Below are positions 1 to 12,752 of a DNA stretch of 64,000 bases, piece by piece. Under the pieces are notes generated by a model. It did not search any database, was not told the DNA's origin, and saw nothing but the letters and a program-made list of their open reading frames with translations. A program made the translations under genes and the position numbers. Source of the DNA: Rhizophagus clarus (Eukaryota > Glomeromycota > Glomeromycetes > Glomerales > Glomeraceae); assembly GCA_015698045.1 (NCBI GenBank), contig BLAL01000205.1, positions 268,444 through 332,443 of the forward strand, in the 5' to 3' direction. Each line of letters begins with the position of its first letter. Position 1 is the stretch's first letter.

Positions 1-480
1 AAATCCTGCTTCACAATAATTCTCTTTTGCATCTTTTTCACCTTTAATTTTCCATTCAATTACAACTTCTTCAGGATTATACTTGGATTTGCACCTTTTG
101 GTAGTAATACTTTTAGTAGAACGATGAGTTGCAATAGCAAGTGGATTGTTTTTTAAATGTTAAGGTGAATCATTAAATAAGACAACATAGGTTTGTTGTT
201 CTTCATCATAAAATTTTTGACCCCATAAGTAATTGTTCAAAATTTCACCTAATATTCGATATCCAATAGATTCTCAGAAAATGTATTTATAAACATTTCT
301 ATTGTTATGATAATGAATATGACCTTTGAAAACATCAAAAAACTGATGTTCAGTACTGACCCTTACTTCATTAGTGATCGGTATCAAAACATATTTCCTA
401 TATACGTGACTCAAAAATATCAAGTCATGTTAAAGATAATTTGTAAAAATATCTCGCATCTAATTATGTTCTGAGGCAGA
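1..480 (-). pseudogene. coding relic of unknown function, runs off the left edge
   Basis: Read on the minus strand, this stretch gives long protein-like segments in one frame, for example around 300-420 and 1-160, but they are broken by at least two in-frame stops (near 160 and near 275) and no start codon is visible. The gene continues beyond the left edge of the window, so its C-terminus is missing here. I do not recognise the product. On the plus strand, 500-663 also reads as a short protein-like segment with stops, so this corner probably holds fragments of more than one decayed gene. Confidence 0.35.
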
Positions 481-675
481 TGTAGTTGGAACGATATCCA
501 TAGAATCATGCGTCAATATACGGATGATCCAAAAAAAGCATCTAAGATTATTGATAAGTATTTGTGAGATAAAAATTTTGTAGTCTTTGATTTCACTAAG
601 CCGATTAATGATCCATTAGCGATTAGGCTGGGCTGGGATTCTCCTTTGAAGCTGGATGAGTAGAATTTCTTAAGT

Positions 676-1310
676 CTAAGGACGAAATGTATATTTTCTT
701 CTGGTTTCTAGATCATATTCAGATTCACTACGCCTCTTTGCCCATAATTTCCTTTCGTGAGTGCTAGAATATATTTCTGGTTCTATAGTCACATCACTAT
801 GCTCAATTTTAGAAAGGATCTGATTAGCAAGAGTGATAATTTTCCTGTTTTTAGCAGAAATAATATCCTCCAGATACGAGCATTTATTCTCTAACATGTC
901 AATGGACTTTTCTGCTAATGCAATGGCTTTTCTCGTATCATGAATTGTACTTTTGAAGAAAATTACCAAATCTGATAATTGGGTGACTTTCCTGCCACTT
1001 TCTTCCAAAAACCTGGTCATAGCTACCTCACAAGACTTATATTGCTCTTGCAAGTCAAGAAGCTCTTCAATCTTTTTTTCTAATACCTGCTTTGATATAC
1101 ACAGCTTCTCATTTTCTTTTCTTAACAAATTTTTACAGTCGCTGGTAATAGGCTTCATCCTCTGATACACTTTTTTCTTAATATATTTTTCAACTGTCTG
1201 ATTTAACATATCTTTCACTTCAGAGTGAATATCACTTGCCTGTTCCAGTGATAATGGGTATTTTCGAGATGTAAGGCATCACCATATAACTATTTTTATG
1301 GATCGAGAGA
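676..1310 (-). pseudogene. decayed copy of the coiled-coil protein of the 15-kb element
   Basis: An open stretch of 180 codons (676-1218) rich in Lys, Glu, Leu and Ile with heptad spacing, predicted coiled coil over most of its length. Its last 35 residues (Ile-Glu-Pro, then Leu-Trp, then Arg-Lys-Tyr-Thr-Phe-Arg) line up with the C-terminus of the 307-residue coiled-coil protein at 30269-31192. Reading on upstream, the frame stays open to about 1265 and matches the other protein's Pro-Leu-Ser-x-Glu-Gln-Ala segment, then meets stops around 1280-1300 where the homologue continues. The first in-frame codon of the open stretch is GTG, not ATG. It is therefore a broken relative; its similarity to the element gene is read by eye. 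Confidence 0.6.
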
Positions 1311-2908
1311 GTTAGTTAAGTTGCTTCGAGTAATATACGTAAAAAAATAGTGTAAGTATATTATTAGTCATTTCATACAGAAAAATAAAAAAAAAATTTA
1401 AGAATCTGAGAATTCTGAGCATTCACTGCATTCAGGAAATTAGTGTGAAAAAATTTACATGTCAATATCGGGAAATATTTGCTAGAAAGCTTTGATCAAA
1501 TAAGGTCTCTGAATACGAAGATATCACATTAAGATAACTGTTTCATACACTTTGGGAATAATTTCTCTAAGTAACATAAGTGTAACCATGTATACTTTGG
1601 CTATTTTGATACTAGTAAACATAGTAGATATTACATCAATTATCACGACAAGGTTCTAATCATCACATTTAGGGGTCATGCATAAACACCCCTCTATCAC
1701 ATGTAAGTATTTACTGGCAAGCGAGCTGAATGGGTATGCTGAACATAAGCAACAAACTAAAAACTACTTGTTTATTCAGGTTTACTTTAGTAAATGATTA
1801 CACAGTATCATCATATAATAATAAAAGCTAAAATGTTTGTATAATTCCTAACTAATCTGTGATAGGATTCAGAAAATTTTTAATTGACGAGAAGAACCTT
1901 TTATAAATACATTACTAGCAGATCCCATGGATCGTTCTACAATTGATTTTAACTCTATTTGGAAAACCCAGCAGTTTTCTTTGATTCAAAAATAAATAAC
2001 AGACGTAGTGTTTATTTGACGTTCCTCAGCAGTTGTCAAGAAATCGTAAATCTTATTATATATTATGATAAACATATTTACGTAATTAGTTTAGAATATA
2101 AATAATATTAATATACTGAGATAACACAAACAGCAAAATAAATGACGAAAAGCTAAAAATTACCTATACTGCCCTTTTAAATGCCACCATTTCCCCACAT
2201 TTACACCTCTTTAACTCGCATTCATGTTGGAGGAAGAGATAGGAGAAATATGTAAGGCATTTTACGCTAAACTTTTGTGTTAGAGAATAAGAACATGCAG
2301 AATGTGCATTGTAGATCTCAACATTTGCAAAAATGTTGGGAGTAATGCATTATACCTTTTTTTCGCTTGATCGCTCAGTAATAAAGGCCTAGTAACATTA
2401 TATACTCCATGTTTTCAGCTAAATATACTTTGGTGGGAGGGCAATAGAAATAACCTGTAGCTCCAGAACATATACGCATATCAATAAATGCTATTTCACT
2501 AGAGAAAAATTCAAAATATTTTGGAGAGAATCGATTTCTTATGTGAAAATTAATTTGTCGCACAAGTAGTTACACAGTTACAGATGATTTGCGGTGTATC
2601 AATCATTACATCATATATACTTTAACAAGGATCAAAAACATGTTTATTATGTCACGCATGCATACATGCATTATAGCTGGACTTTTATTAAGATAATATT
2701 TGAAAAATTTAGCATACAATCTCACAATTATCATCCAAATTATGAAATTTATAGTAATACCCTTCCTGTTAATATGATATATATATTTTAATGGCGAAAT
2801 GGATATAGGATTTATTTCTGATGGATAAATCTTATATGCTTCTGAAATTCTAATGAAGTATCTATAATTATATTTTTTATAAATACTATAATATCTGGGA
2901 TTTTGTGG
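1311..2908. other. AT-rich intergenic DNA
   Basis: No convincing gene, RNA gene or repeat was seen. Short open frames at 2375-2563 and 2594-2791 lack family features and look like chance frames in AT-rich DNA. Confidence 0.5.
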
Positions 2909-3878
2909 TCATTTTAATATGTTAGGCCAATATGTATCTCTAACAACTATATAGTTTTGCTGATATAATAATTTATTAACAAGTATTAATGTTACAAAAC
3001 CTAATCGATACCATAATTGGACTTTCTTCTTGTATATCCAATTATTTTTCACTGAAAAGCAATAATCATCATACCAAATTTGTCCTGAAAGATGATATCC
3101 CCATTCATTTTTCATACCTAAAAACTTCCTATCATTAGAAGTAGCATTATTCCTTACTATCTCCCAAACTTTTTTTGCCAAAGATTCAGGTCTCTTCTTG
3201 TAATTCCTGTAAGCTTACTAAATAACTGTTGCATAGAAATTCTCAAACTGATAGTTATATTGTTTTGCAATCAAAAATCCTCAAAATCGCTTCATAGATC
3301 TTTCTGAAATATTTTATTAAAATAGTTATATAGTATATTGGAGAATCTAACCTGGAATAAGAAAATCAGGTCTTTTATCCCGCAGGTGATACATTTCACA
3401 ATTATACTAAGCGATCATGCAGATTATGTTTCGCAAAAAAATAAATTATATCATGAATAAGTTATGTATAGTGTATTTGGCTAAATATAGTTGAGATAAA
3501 TATAATATTCAATCAAAAGATATTTAAGTCTATTTCTTTGCATTTTTTGCATAGAAGCGGTCCTTTTAAGATTAGTCCAGAATACTCCTATATTTAGTTA
3601 TAGGGCAGTAAATGACAAAATCAATTTTTTGTGTACTTTTCATAATAGCTAATAGTACTTAACAATTTAATCAAAAACCTTCCTGAGAAATCTGGATTAG
3701 ATCTGTATACCACCTTATCTAACTGTCGTCTTAACTGATGTTTCTTAGCTTTTATTCATTTATTAGAAAAACAATAAACATACTCCTCATATGGTGAGGT
3801 TAATTTGATTGGATTAATTATTCCAATGTATTTTGAGTAATGTTTTCTAAAATAAGCATAAAACTTATCGCAAGCTAC
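2909..3878 (-). pseudogene. downstream half of a gene split by the 3879-8357 element
   Basis: The minus strand gives protein-like segments at 3700-3878, about 3620-3700 and 2909-3240, with stops between them. The segment ending at 3878 continues in frame from the coding relic at 8358 if the 3879-8357 element and one 3-bp target copy are removed. The segment near 3140-3181 (Lys-Val-Trp-Glu, then Arg-Lys-Phe-Leu-Gly) resembles the end of the 213-codon frame at 8390-9031, which suggests a tandem or duplicated module. Product unknown. Multiple stops show it is no longer a working gene. Confidence 0.4.
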
Positions 3879-4440
3879 CACTGGTCAAAATCAATTCTAT
3901 CAGGTATATATCAAGGACTTATATAGCAGCGGCTAATCAGATAAATATCAGGTATTTTTACATATCAGATACCCAATTTATTACACTTCAAAATATGCCT
4001 AATTACCAAGACCCTGATATTTAAACTATTGATCACCGATATGTTATTTAATATATATCAGGTACAGTTCTATCTTACATATATCAGGTACCCGATATAT
4101 GATACAAATTTTAATATGTTAGATTTCATATTGTATAATGTATTAAGAAATTTTTTAGTTTACTTTTTTTATAGATTTTTCTTTTTAGAAATTTTTAATT
4201 TATTTAATGTAGTTAAAAAATTTTTATTGTCTTATTTATTGAATGCATTAACAAGTTTATAAATTTTTTGTAAAGTGTTTAAAAGTATAATTATTATTGT
4301 TAATATTTTTATTTTATTACGTATTTTATTACAATAAATTAATAAAAAAGTTACAGTCATTTATAATACAAGTTTAAGAAAAGTTTGCTCAAACTTTTCT
4401 TAATCGTGATCACGTTAGAATCAAGAGGAATAAGGGAAAC

Positions 4441-4995
4441 TGCAACCTAAAATAAATAAAAGAAACGTTAAAACTGTTTCTTTAATATTCAAAAAATATC
4501 CCTCCCTTCTTCCTTACATTTCAAGTCTGGAGTCTAGCAATTTGAAAAAAAATAAAGAAAGAAATGTTAGTAACATTTCTTTAATATTAAAAAAAAATCA
4601 CCACCCTTTCCAACTTACATTCCTAAGTCCAGTTCATCCAAGAAAGCTGGCAATTAAAAAAAAATAAAGAAAGAAACATTAGTAACATTTCTTTAATATT
4701 AAAAAAAAATTCCCCGCCCTTTCTAACTTATATTCCCAAGTCTGGTTTGTTCAAGAAGGCCAGTAACCTAAAAAAAATAAAGAAAGAAACATTAGTAACA
4801 TTTCTTTAATATTAAAAAAAAAATCACCACCCTTTCCAACTTACATTTCCCAAGTCTGGTTTGTCCAAGAAGGCTGGCAATCTAAAAAAAATAAAGAAAC
4901 ATTAGTAACGTTTCTTTAATATTAAAAAAAATTCCCCCACCCCTTCCAACTTACATTTCAAGTTCGGGAGTCTAGCAACCTAAAAAAAAATAAAA
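4441..4995. repeat. tandem repeat with a hairpin in each unit
   Basis: About five units of roughly 110-120 bp lie head to tail. Each has a near-perfect palindrome of the form AAAGAAAtGTTAGTAACaTTTCTTT, then an A-rich run, then a segment with CCACCCTTTCCAACTTACAT and CAAGTCTGGTTTGTCCAAGA. Unit lengths vary with the A-runs. It lies inside the 3879-8357 element. Confidence 0.75.
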
Positions 4996-5464
4996 AAATC
5001 ATGGTTTAGAAAACCGTAAAAATAGATTGATCATGATAATCAATGATCGTCAAATTAAATTAAAATGCTAAAATTATTGCATATAAATGCCAAAAGATTT
5101 CAGCAGTTTAGCAAAAATGAGTTTGATCACATATTTTAAAAATGTGAAAGATTATTTCAAGATTTTATATTGTAAATTGATAGATTAGTTCTCTCAATTT
5201 GATCTATGGAAAGATTTTAGTAATATTTTGAAAGAATCAGCAGTATTAAATCTGTCACGCCTAAATGTTCCTTTTTTAAAAATTTATTGGAGATATTTTA
5301 TCATTACAATATATTATATAATATATGACAACAGATTGTTTATTTAATTAATACTTTATTAAAAAAAATGAATGTTTATTGAATAAAAGCAATTTATTAT
5401 AATAAGCTTTAATTACTTATAATTGAGGTCAAATTTTTTAATTTCAGTTGAATATAGGCTGATA

Positions 5465-7700
5465 TTAAATCAAATTATAAATAGTAAAAATATTAAAATA
5501 ATAATTAGATGAATATAAAATATATATATATTTAATAAAAAATAATAATAATAAAAGATAATAAAAAATAAAAAATAATAATAATAAAAATAATAAAAAT
5601 ATAAAAATATAAATAAAAAATAAAAATAAAAATAAAATATAAAAATACAAAATAAAAAAAAAAATAAAATAAAAAAATATAATTTACAGATTCTGAGACT
5701 GCTAATACGCAGTGTTTCTACGCCACCTATGACTGTGGTAGTTTTCTAAGAAATATATATAAATTTAGAATTTAAATAACTTAAATATAAATTAAAAAAA
5801 TTCTTAATAATTATCAGGTCTGTCCCAAAACTTTGTGCGGAACTGCCTATAATATCTTTTTTCTTCCCGAGACTACCTTCCATTTCACGTACTATTCCTC
5901 CATTTACAGAAATCCTAAAAATATTAATACTATTAATTTTTTATTTTTTTTTATTTTTTTTTTTATGATTTATTATTATTTTACTAACATTAAAATTCCT
6001 GACCAAGTTTCTCCACTTTCTTTCTACCTGTTGGCCAGTGAACCTCATGCGGAACTATCTCCAAATTCTTCAAGCTAGGCTCTTCCAGAATTCGAAGCGG
6101 TCCCTCTTGGGTATGTTATGATAGTAGTTGTTTCTTCTCCTTTACATTATTTATTTAATTTTTAGATCAGGAAATGTAAGAGAAAAAAAAACTAGAATAT
6201 GATCAAAGTTATTTATTAGTTTTCATTTAATTTTTTACCTCCTATATCTTATTAAATATTCAATTATTGCATCAGTCCAATTTGCGGGCATTTTAAGAAA
6301 AAGAATATATAATAATAAAAAATAACGGCAACAAATTTTAAGAAAAGGAATATATAATAAAAATAACGACAACAAATTTATTGTAAGAAAAAAAAAAGAT
6401 AAAACCTCTTTTTATAAACAATTTTTTATCACCTAGTATTATTATATTAATTATCCTTCAAGAACATTTATGTAAATTGTTCTAATTTCTCAAATATGTC
6501 ATGATTGTTATGATCTGTCTTTTTTATTTTAATTATAATACAGATACGGATCTACAATACAATCAATCATAATGAACAAATTAAACTCGACTTAAACTCA
6601 ATTGTTATGATCGTGATTCCAAAATATCAAGATAAAGGACTTCTTTTTAATTATATATCAAATCTAAAAAAGGTAAAATCTAATAATACAGATATGTAAA
6701 TAAATAGTGTTTTTTATTTTGGTTTATAATAAGCTTTTGCCAATTATAGACTACAAATAAAACAATTACAGATCTACAATATATTACACAAAGATCTTGA
6801 GCGAACAATTTAAATTCAAAATAAAATATCCAAGATTAACAAAAAAGTTGGTAATGTTATAATGAAATCGGTAGTAAATCTTTATTTAATCATCTTTAAT
6901 TAGGTATAAAAATTCTGATAAATTTAATAAAATCAGTGATTTTTTAATAATTTTATCAACTTAAGTTGAGCACAAATAGTGAATAATCAAGTTTATGCTT
7001 CTTCGCTAATATTGACTTGTGCATTCGATAGGTGACCGATTTTGTGGCTGATGTGGCTAAATATAATATTACCTAAATAACCAATAAAAATTGATAATTT
7101 TGTTGATCATGTGATTGCACGATCATGATTTAATTATTTATTTATTGTTTTTTTTCAAAACTTTTTTCTCTCTCTCTCAAATTTTTACTTTATTGTTTTT
7201 GTCTAAAAAATAAAGATAAAGGTATATTTTTTGTTGAAATTTCTTTTTCCATTATTATCTTATTCTTAACATTCTTATTAATATATTTTTCCAATGTATT
7301 TCTTCTTACTAACGTCTTAAATAATGTTCTACTATCGAGTTTTTTACTATATTGGTTTTTCTGAAAAATAAATACAAAGGTACATTTTTTGTTGAAATTT
7401 CTTTTTCCATCCTGTTAACACTCTTACTAATATTTTTTTCTAATGTGTTTCCTCCTACTAACGTTTTTACTAACAATGTTTTACTGTTAAACATTTTTTA
7501 TTCCTTACTTTTACTAACGCTTTTACTAATATTAACACTAACATTAATACTTATACTTTATATTTTTTTTTATTGACGTTCCTTTTCTACTTCTACTAAC
7601 TTTCATACTAACATTAATACTAACACTTTCTAATGTAAAAATTTTTTATTAACGTTCCTTTTCTTTTGCTAACACTTCTACTAATATTCATACTAACACT
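5465..7700. other. low-complexity interior of the CACTA-like element
   Basis: AT-rich DNA with an ATAATAA-type low-complexity block (5480-5670) and a pyrimidine-rich block (7170-7700) made of variants of TTACTAACA and TTTTACTAAC. Frames here (5465-5650, 7309-7576) are low-complexity products and I see no gene. Confidence 0.6.
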
Positions 7701-8357
7701 TCTATTACTAACATTTTACTTTCTTTCAAATTAAATAGATATAATGAAATGAAAACAAGCAAATAAGTGAACATTAATTGTAAATAAATTATGATTTGTA
7801 TAAAGAGTAGTGAATTTTTTTTATAATATTTTTTGTATAATATTTTTTTTATTATCGATTGAAAATATAAATAAAACTTTCAGTAATTACAATTAAATGA
7901 ATTAAATTACTTTTAAATTACAATTGTATTTAAATTATAAATCTACTACTATTAATACCCCATAAATGCTATACTTTTCGGCTATCTGATATGTGTGAAA
8001 ATTATGAAATTATGCTTATATTTCAAATACAAATAGAATATATATCGGGTATATATAGGATATTTATTAGCACTATCCGATAAGTGTATAATATCTGTCT
8101 GATATTTTTTTAAAATATATCGGGTACCCAATAAATCTATGATATATAACTGATATTTAACTACCTAATATGTATGAGATATGTACCCGATATGTATGTT
8201 ATATGTCACTGATATTCTGCATCTGACGGGTACATATCGGGTACCTGATATGTGTAGTATTATTAAATAGCATACACATATTTCACACATATCAGGTATA
8301 TATCGAGTAGCCAATATATACCCGATATGTACCTGATAGCATCGATTTTGACCAGTG

Positions 8358-9031
8358 TATGGCATACTCTTCTTGAATCTCAGGATTTATTACCTTCTGA
8401 TATTTTCTAAATATTTCTTTCTGTTGGGAGTACCATCATTTCTCACCATATTCCAGACTCGCTGTGCCTTCATCTCAGGTTCCAACTTATAACTCCACCA
8501 AGCCTGTTGGATAGCTTTTGTACTATTTAAAATGCGATATGTTTTTCTTACAATAAATTCTGGCCAATCAGGATAATTACCTTTATAGCTTTTTTTGTAT
8601 GATAAATAAACACCATAAAGCTTATTAATCTCGTTGGAACTAAGTCCTTTTTTAATTTTTTGTTTCAATAATATAGATCTAACATATATGACATGCCTTT
8701 GCTCTATTCTGGCAATGCATTCATTCAGATGATTATTTGCACATTTCTCAGTATTATTGAGGATAAATGCTAATAAATCGCATACAGTGTAATAAATGTG
8801 AGATGTATGCTCCCCAGGTCTAAATTTCCCATCTTTATATTCTCTTTCAGTCATATGAATGTATTCATTCTTTGAGAAGAATCTTGGGTTATATTTGAGA
8901 AGTTTCTTAAATGGAACACAAATACGGGAACACCACATTTTTGGCATTTCATTGCTATATCTATAATGCAGATTAGTTATTGCTTGCACTACTACAGGAT
9001 TTAAACCATATTGGTAGTCAGTTCTAACCAT
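8358..9031 (-). pseudogene. upstream half of the gene split by the CACTA-like element
   Basis: An ATG-led frame of 213 codons starts at 9031 and ends at 8390. It is basic, with no signal peptide or membrane segment, and ends in a Val-Trp-Asn...Lys-Lys-Tyr motif. Just before its stop a +/-1 shift opens another frame that runs to 8358 and, across the transposon, continues in frame at 3878. The original gene was therefore longer and has both an indel and an insertion. The Trp/Lys-Tyr ending recalls the C-termini of the coiled-coil proteins at 676-1310 and 30269-31192, but this is a weak link. Function unknown. Confidence 0.45.
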
Positions 9032-10165
9032 TTTACAGGTGTAGGCAGTTTATAGATTTATATCAGTTTTAGCGATTCTTTAGCAACTTATACCAAAGAA
9101 TAACATGATTCAAATTTATATGGATTTTCACCCTTCCTCAATAAAATTTCGGAAGAAGGAATCAGGTAAAATTTTTCTTGAAAATATATTTAATGAATCT
9201 TTGTAGCCGATTTGGTGGACTACATACTGTTAAACCCAAATTCATTTTTTATTTGATTATAGGGATTTATATATGCTAATTTTATATTTACATGCATATG
9301 CACAGCGCTTTCGGCTAAATCAGTTTGTGGTATGATGTACGTATATCGTATCACATGAGATCTCCCCTAGTTCCCTGTACGGCCCATTTCCTCGATAGTT
9401 CTAGGAGTGTTCCAGGAGCTGGCGAGTTTCTATAAATCACGAGATGATCGGCCAATCCGATTCTGTATAGCTAAAAAAGAAACGTAATAGCATATATTTA
9501 GCGGTGATCGGTAACGCATGTAGAGTAAATAATACATTGGTTAAAAATTGCTAGCCGGCCCGATATGGGCAAATCTTTTATAAAATGCTTTATTAATATA
9601 TATTTGATATTTTTCTAGTTGCCGAGGCAGGCGCAGTAAATATGACGCAGTATTACGCAGTTCCGAAATTTTGATTATCGTATGATGCGTACATCACATA
9701 AAAAGGAGGAATGATGGCAAATTTTATTATCAAGCTAAATAATTAAATTTATTAATTATTGCACTATTGTAATTATTTATTAACAACACAGCACTAACTG
9801 TAGATAACAATGATTTTTCTTGGTATTGGTATTAACTAAGCTAATTCTCTTGCTCCCCAATAAATGAATAATTATTAGCTATGTCAATATTTTTATCCCT
9901 TTCAAGACCTTCGAATTTTTGAAAATATTTACATAATTCCATCATGATATTATAATGAATTCGACAAGGAATCGACTTAATATTCTCAGTAGGGCAAGAG
10001 CTCCCATTCCGCCAAGATTAAATTAATGGATCAGAACTCGGAGATCCAGGGCACGGTGATGATGGGTATGGTCGTTTATCGTTTACTTTGGCACACATTT
10101 TTATTTTTTTCGGAGTCGATAAACATGCAGGCATCTAGTGGTGATCTTCTCGAGGTCGCTTTCGG
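9032..10165. other. intergenic DNA
   Basis: No gene seen. The part around 9300-9700 is less AT-rich than its surroundings and includes GC-richer stretches, but no open frame or RNA gene could be supported. Confidence 0.4.
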
Positions 10166-10169
10166 TACC

Positions 10170-12752
10170 CTACACCCCTAAATGATGATTTGACAGCCTG
10201 TCTTTTTGTTTGAGTCATCTCTATTGTCATTTGGATTGCAGACTAACATTCACAAATACATAAGCTTTATAAGTCAAAACATATATAGAGCGAAAAACAT
10301 ACAACTAACCTTTGCAGTTAGGATAGATGCCAATATTGTCAAGATTGAATCAAATTTTTCCGCCGTATCTGGTACCTCCATAAGTTGGCTACGACGAAAC
10401 CTGCAGACATATCCTTTCGGATTGTCGGCATACACCAATGCCATCATAAGACCTATTATAAAAATTAAGTTATTGGTCAGCGATGTACACCTTATAGATT
10501 CTTGCAAAAATCAAGTTCAGGGACATACCTTCGTGTATAATTCCGACGGTCTGGATATTTTTTCGCACTTCTTTGACCCAATTTACTTTCTCCATTAGAT
10601 TCATTAACATATCTTTCAATGTTTTTGGAAGTTTTAGGCCTATTTCCTTGAGATATTTTGTGCCATATTTATCCGTCCAATCTTTTCCCGCCTCCCCCGC
10701 CCCAAACTCATCTTTGTTACCGTTGCCTACAGCTCTAAGTATCCAATCCCCTCTACGCCCGATCTTCCGACGTTCCCCTGGTTTCCTTTTAGCTTTTTTG
10801 TTTTTACGCGTTGCTGTCGACACACTCGTACTTTCCCCTCTTGATTGCAAAAAAATCTAGTCAGATCAAAGAAGCTACTTTTTAAAGTAAAGAATTACCT
10901 GACAACAGTCACTGCCTGTACATCTCCGAACGCTTGGTCGAATATTATATTCCATACATGGCAATTGTACCAGTTTTCTAGGTTTGCGTTCTTGAGATTA
11001 CCGTTTTCTATTTCCCTCACCCTGTCAATTCACGATTAGTAAGCTTCACAAAAACTCTGACGAGGTCCAATACTGTATGTGTACAGACGGTCTCACGGTC
11101 ACAAGGACAAAAATAAAAACGACTACTTACAATGAGTATAAGGCAAGACATATGTAGTCTTCGTCGTGATGCTTCTCACGGTTGTAATCATTACCGAACA
11201 TTGATTCTTTTATTATCTGTCGGATTTCGTTTAAGTTTGTCTACAATAAAAGGGAAAAGACCTTGGTGATTTATTACAGTATATGTAGTAACGTGTAATT
11301 GAAATATTTATTACCTTGCCAAGGAATTTACCCAAAAAATCGTCAATTTCGTCCGAAAGATCGGGTACCTCCGGAATAGTTGTGCCTTCTATCTCCTCGA
11401 GTTCTTTCTCAGTGAAATGTTCCATAATTAACTCATCTTCAACATCAAGGATGAAGGAATGAATGGCGCTATGTGAACAAAACTGCAATTATTACGATAA
11501 TCCCCATGAACATAATCTCATATGCATGAATACTTACTGTTCAAACTCCAAATCATTTCCGAGTTTAAACAACTCTTCTTCAACTATTCTCCCTGATGAA
11601 AGTTTCCACATATAACTTTCGTCCATTGCCCTATAGGATTTCGTAAACTCCATTCGATTTTGTTCGCGCATTCTAAATGGCCCGTTCTAATGGAAAAAGC
11701 ATAAGTCCTTGTTATTATTCATAAAAAGTGCTAAAATTCTCAATGAAGATATACTTGGTTTTCCTTCGCACTAGTCGCATCCTTCACCTCTTCTTTAATC
11801 GCATCCTTCAAGCTAGATGTGGTGAGAATAATAAACATTTACAACGAACACCATCATAATTTACCTGTGTATCGAGATCACTTGCTTCAAAATCATCATG
11901 TATGTGATCCGATGATTCCTAAAAAGAATGCAATCATTCAATCTTAACTGAACATCGTGACAACTAAACAATCTACATTAACGTGAAATCCATACTTCAT
12001 CCTCCTCGTTTGTTTTGTTGCCTGTGATTTCCGATCCAGATGAACTTGCTTGGAAGAAATTATCCTCATTGTTCCAATCCTATGAAAGAATGAAATCAAT
12101 ATCACAAACTAGGCGTAAGAATATCAAACGATAATATCTTACAGCATAAATATCAGCTTTCTGGTTCATTCGATCATTTGTTTCTGCGGTTTGAAAATCC
12201 TCTCGTGTTTTATTCGTTAAATTTACCCTTTGCTAAATAAAGAACTTGAGAATACTTCATCCATAACCCAATGATACAATGACTTTCATACTTACTTTGG
12301 CCCGTGATTTTCTTATATTTAATAAAGTATCCCCGATGATTTTCAAGCATTTCGCTTGCTGATAAAATCATTTGAAAGCATTAGTCGAGTTGGTTGGGTA
12401 GGAACTATGGGCAACATAATGAATAATAGAAACATACATCCATTTTTGCAATGATATCACGGACATGTTGCATGACATTATTATTAGTGTCTTTGGTTGA
12501 AATTATGTCAAAAAGATTCCGATTATATATATCTAACACTCGCTGTGGTGTTGTAGAAGGACTCTCGTCGTATACGAATCTTGCAAATATGTCGACATGA
12601 TCCCACTTTGACAAGTATGTCTTAGCGAAGAAATGGTTGATATTAGAGTGAGGCTTGCAAAGGTTTGCGTTCAATCTGAATTTGCCAATTTTGTCCATCT
12701 GTTCTTTAAAAAAAGTGAATTGATCAGTAAACAGTAACCAACAGTCCCACAA
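10170..12752 (-). CDS. multi-exon gene of unknown function (12 or more exons)
   Basis: A minus-strand gene starting at ATG 12752. GT-AG introns of about 50-90 nt join coding pieces at 12438-12752, 12296-12358, 12143-12233, about 11998-12078, 11866-11918, 11758-11814, 11539-11686, 11315-11472, 11130-11241, 10898-11022, about 10529-10854, and 10322-10460; a short last exon may follow to about 10170. The first exon is rich in Asn and aromatic residues. The 11539-11686 exon carries a Met-Trp-Lys-Leu-Ser motif; 11315-11472 is strongly acidic; 10529-10854 starts with a Lys/Arg-rich segment followed by Gly-Arg-Arg-Gly-Asp-Trp-Ile and Glu-Phe-Gly-Ala-Gly-Glu-Ala, a spacing loosely reminiscent of a PD-(D/E)xK nuclease core. 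No signal peptide or membrane segment. The splice pattern and open frames suggest a working gene. I think it belongs to a family expanded in Rhizophagus, but that is from memory and no role can be assigned. Confidence 0.6.

Larger units (their letters stand above)
3879..8357. mobile_element. non-autonomous CACTA-like DNA transposon, about 4.5 kb
   Basis: The ends are imperfect inverted repeats beginning CACTGGTCAAAATC at the left (3879) and the reverse complement at the right (ending 8357); the match runs on into CTATCAGGTA and the TATATC that follows. Both subterminal zones (3900-4110 and 7980-8345) are packed with variants of ATATCAGGTA and TATCGGGTA, as expected for transposase-binding subterminal repeats. 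The flanking triplets are TAC (left) and TAT (right), a likely 3-bp target duplication with one change. CACTG termini plus 3-bp duplications are typical of the CACTA superfamily. No transposase gene was seen inside; the interior is AT-rich with tandem and low-complexity DNA. Confidence 0.6.

Noticed and set aside
5465..5650. Phe/Leu/Ile-rich membrane-like frame
   Set aside because: It is the product of an AATAAT low-complexity run.
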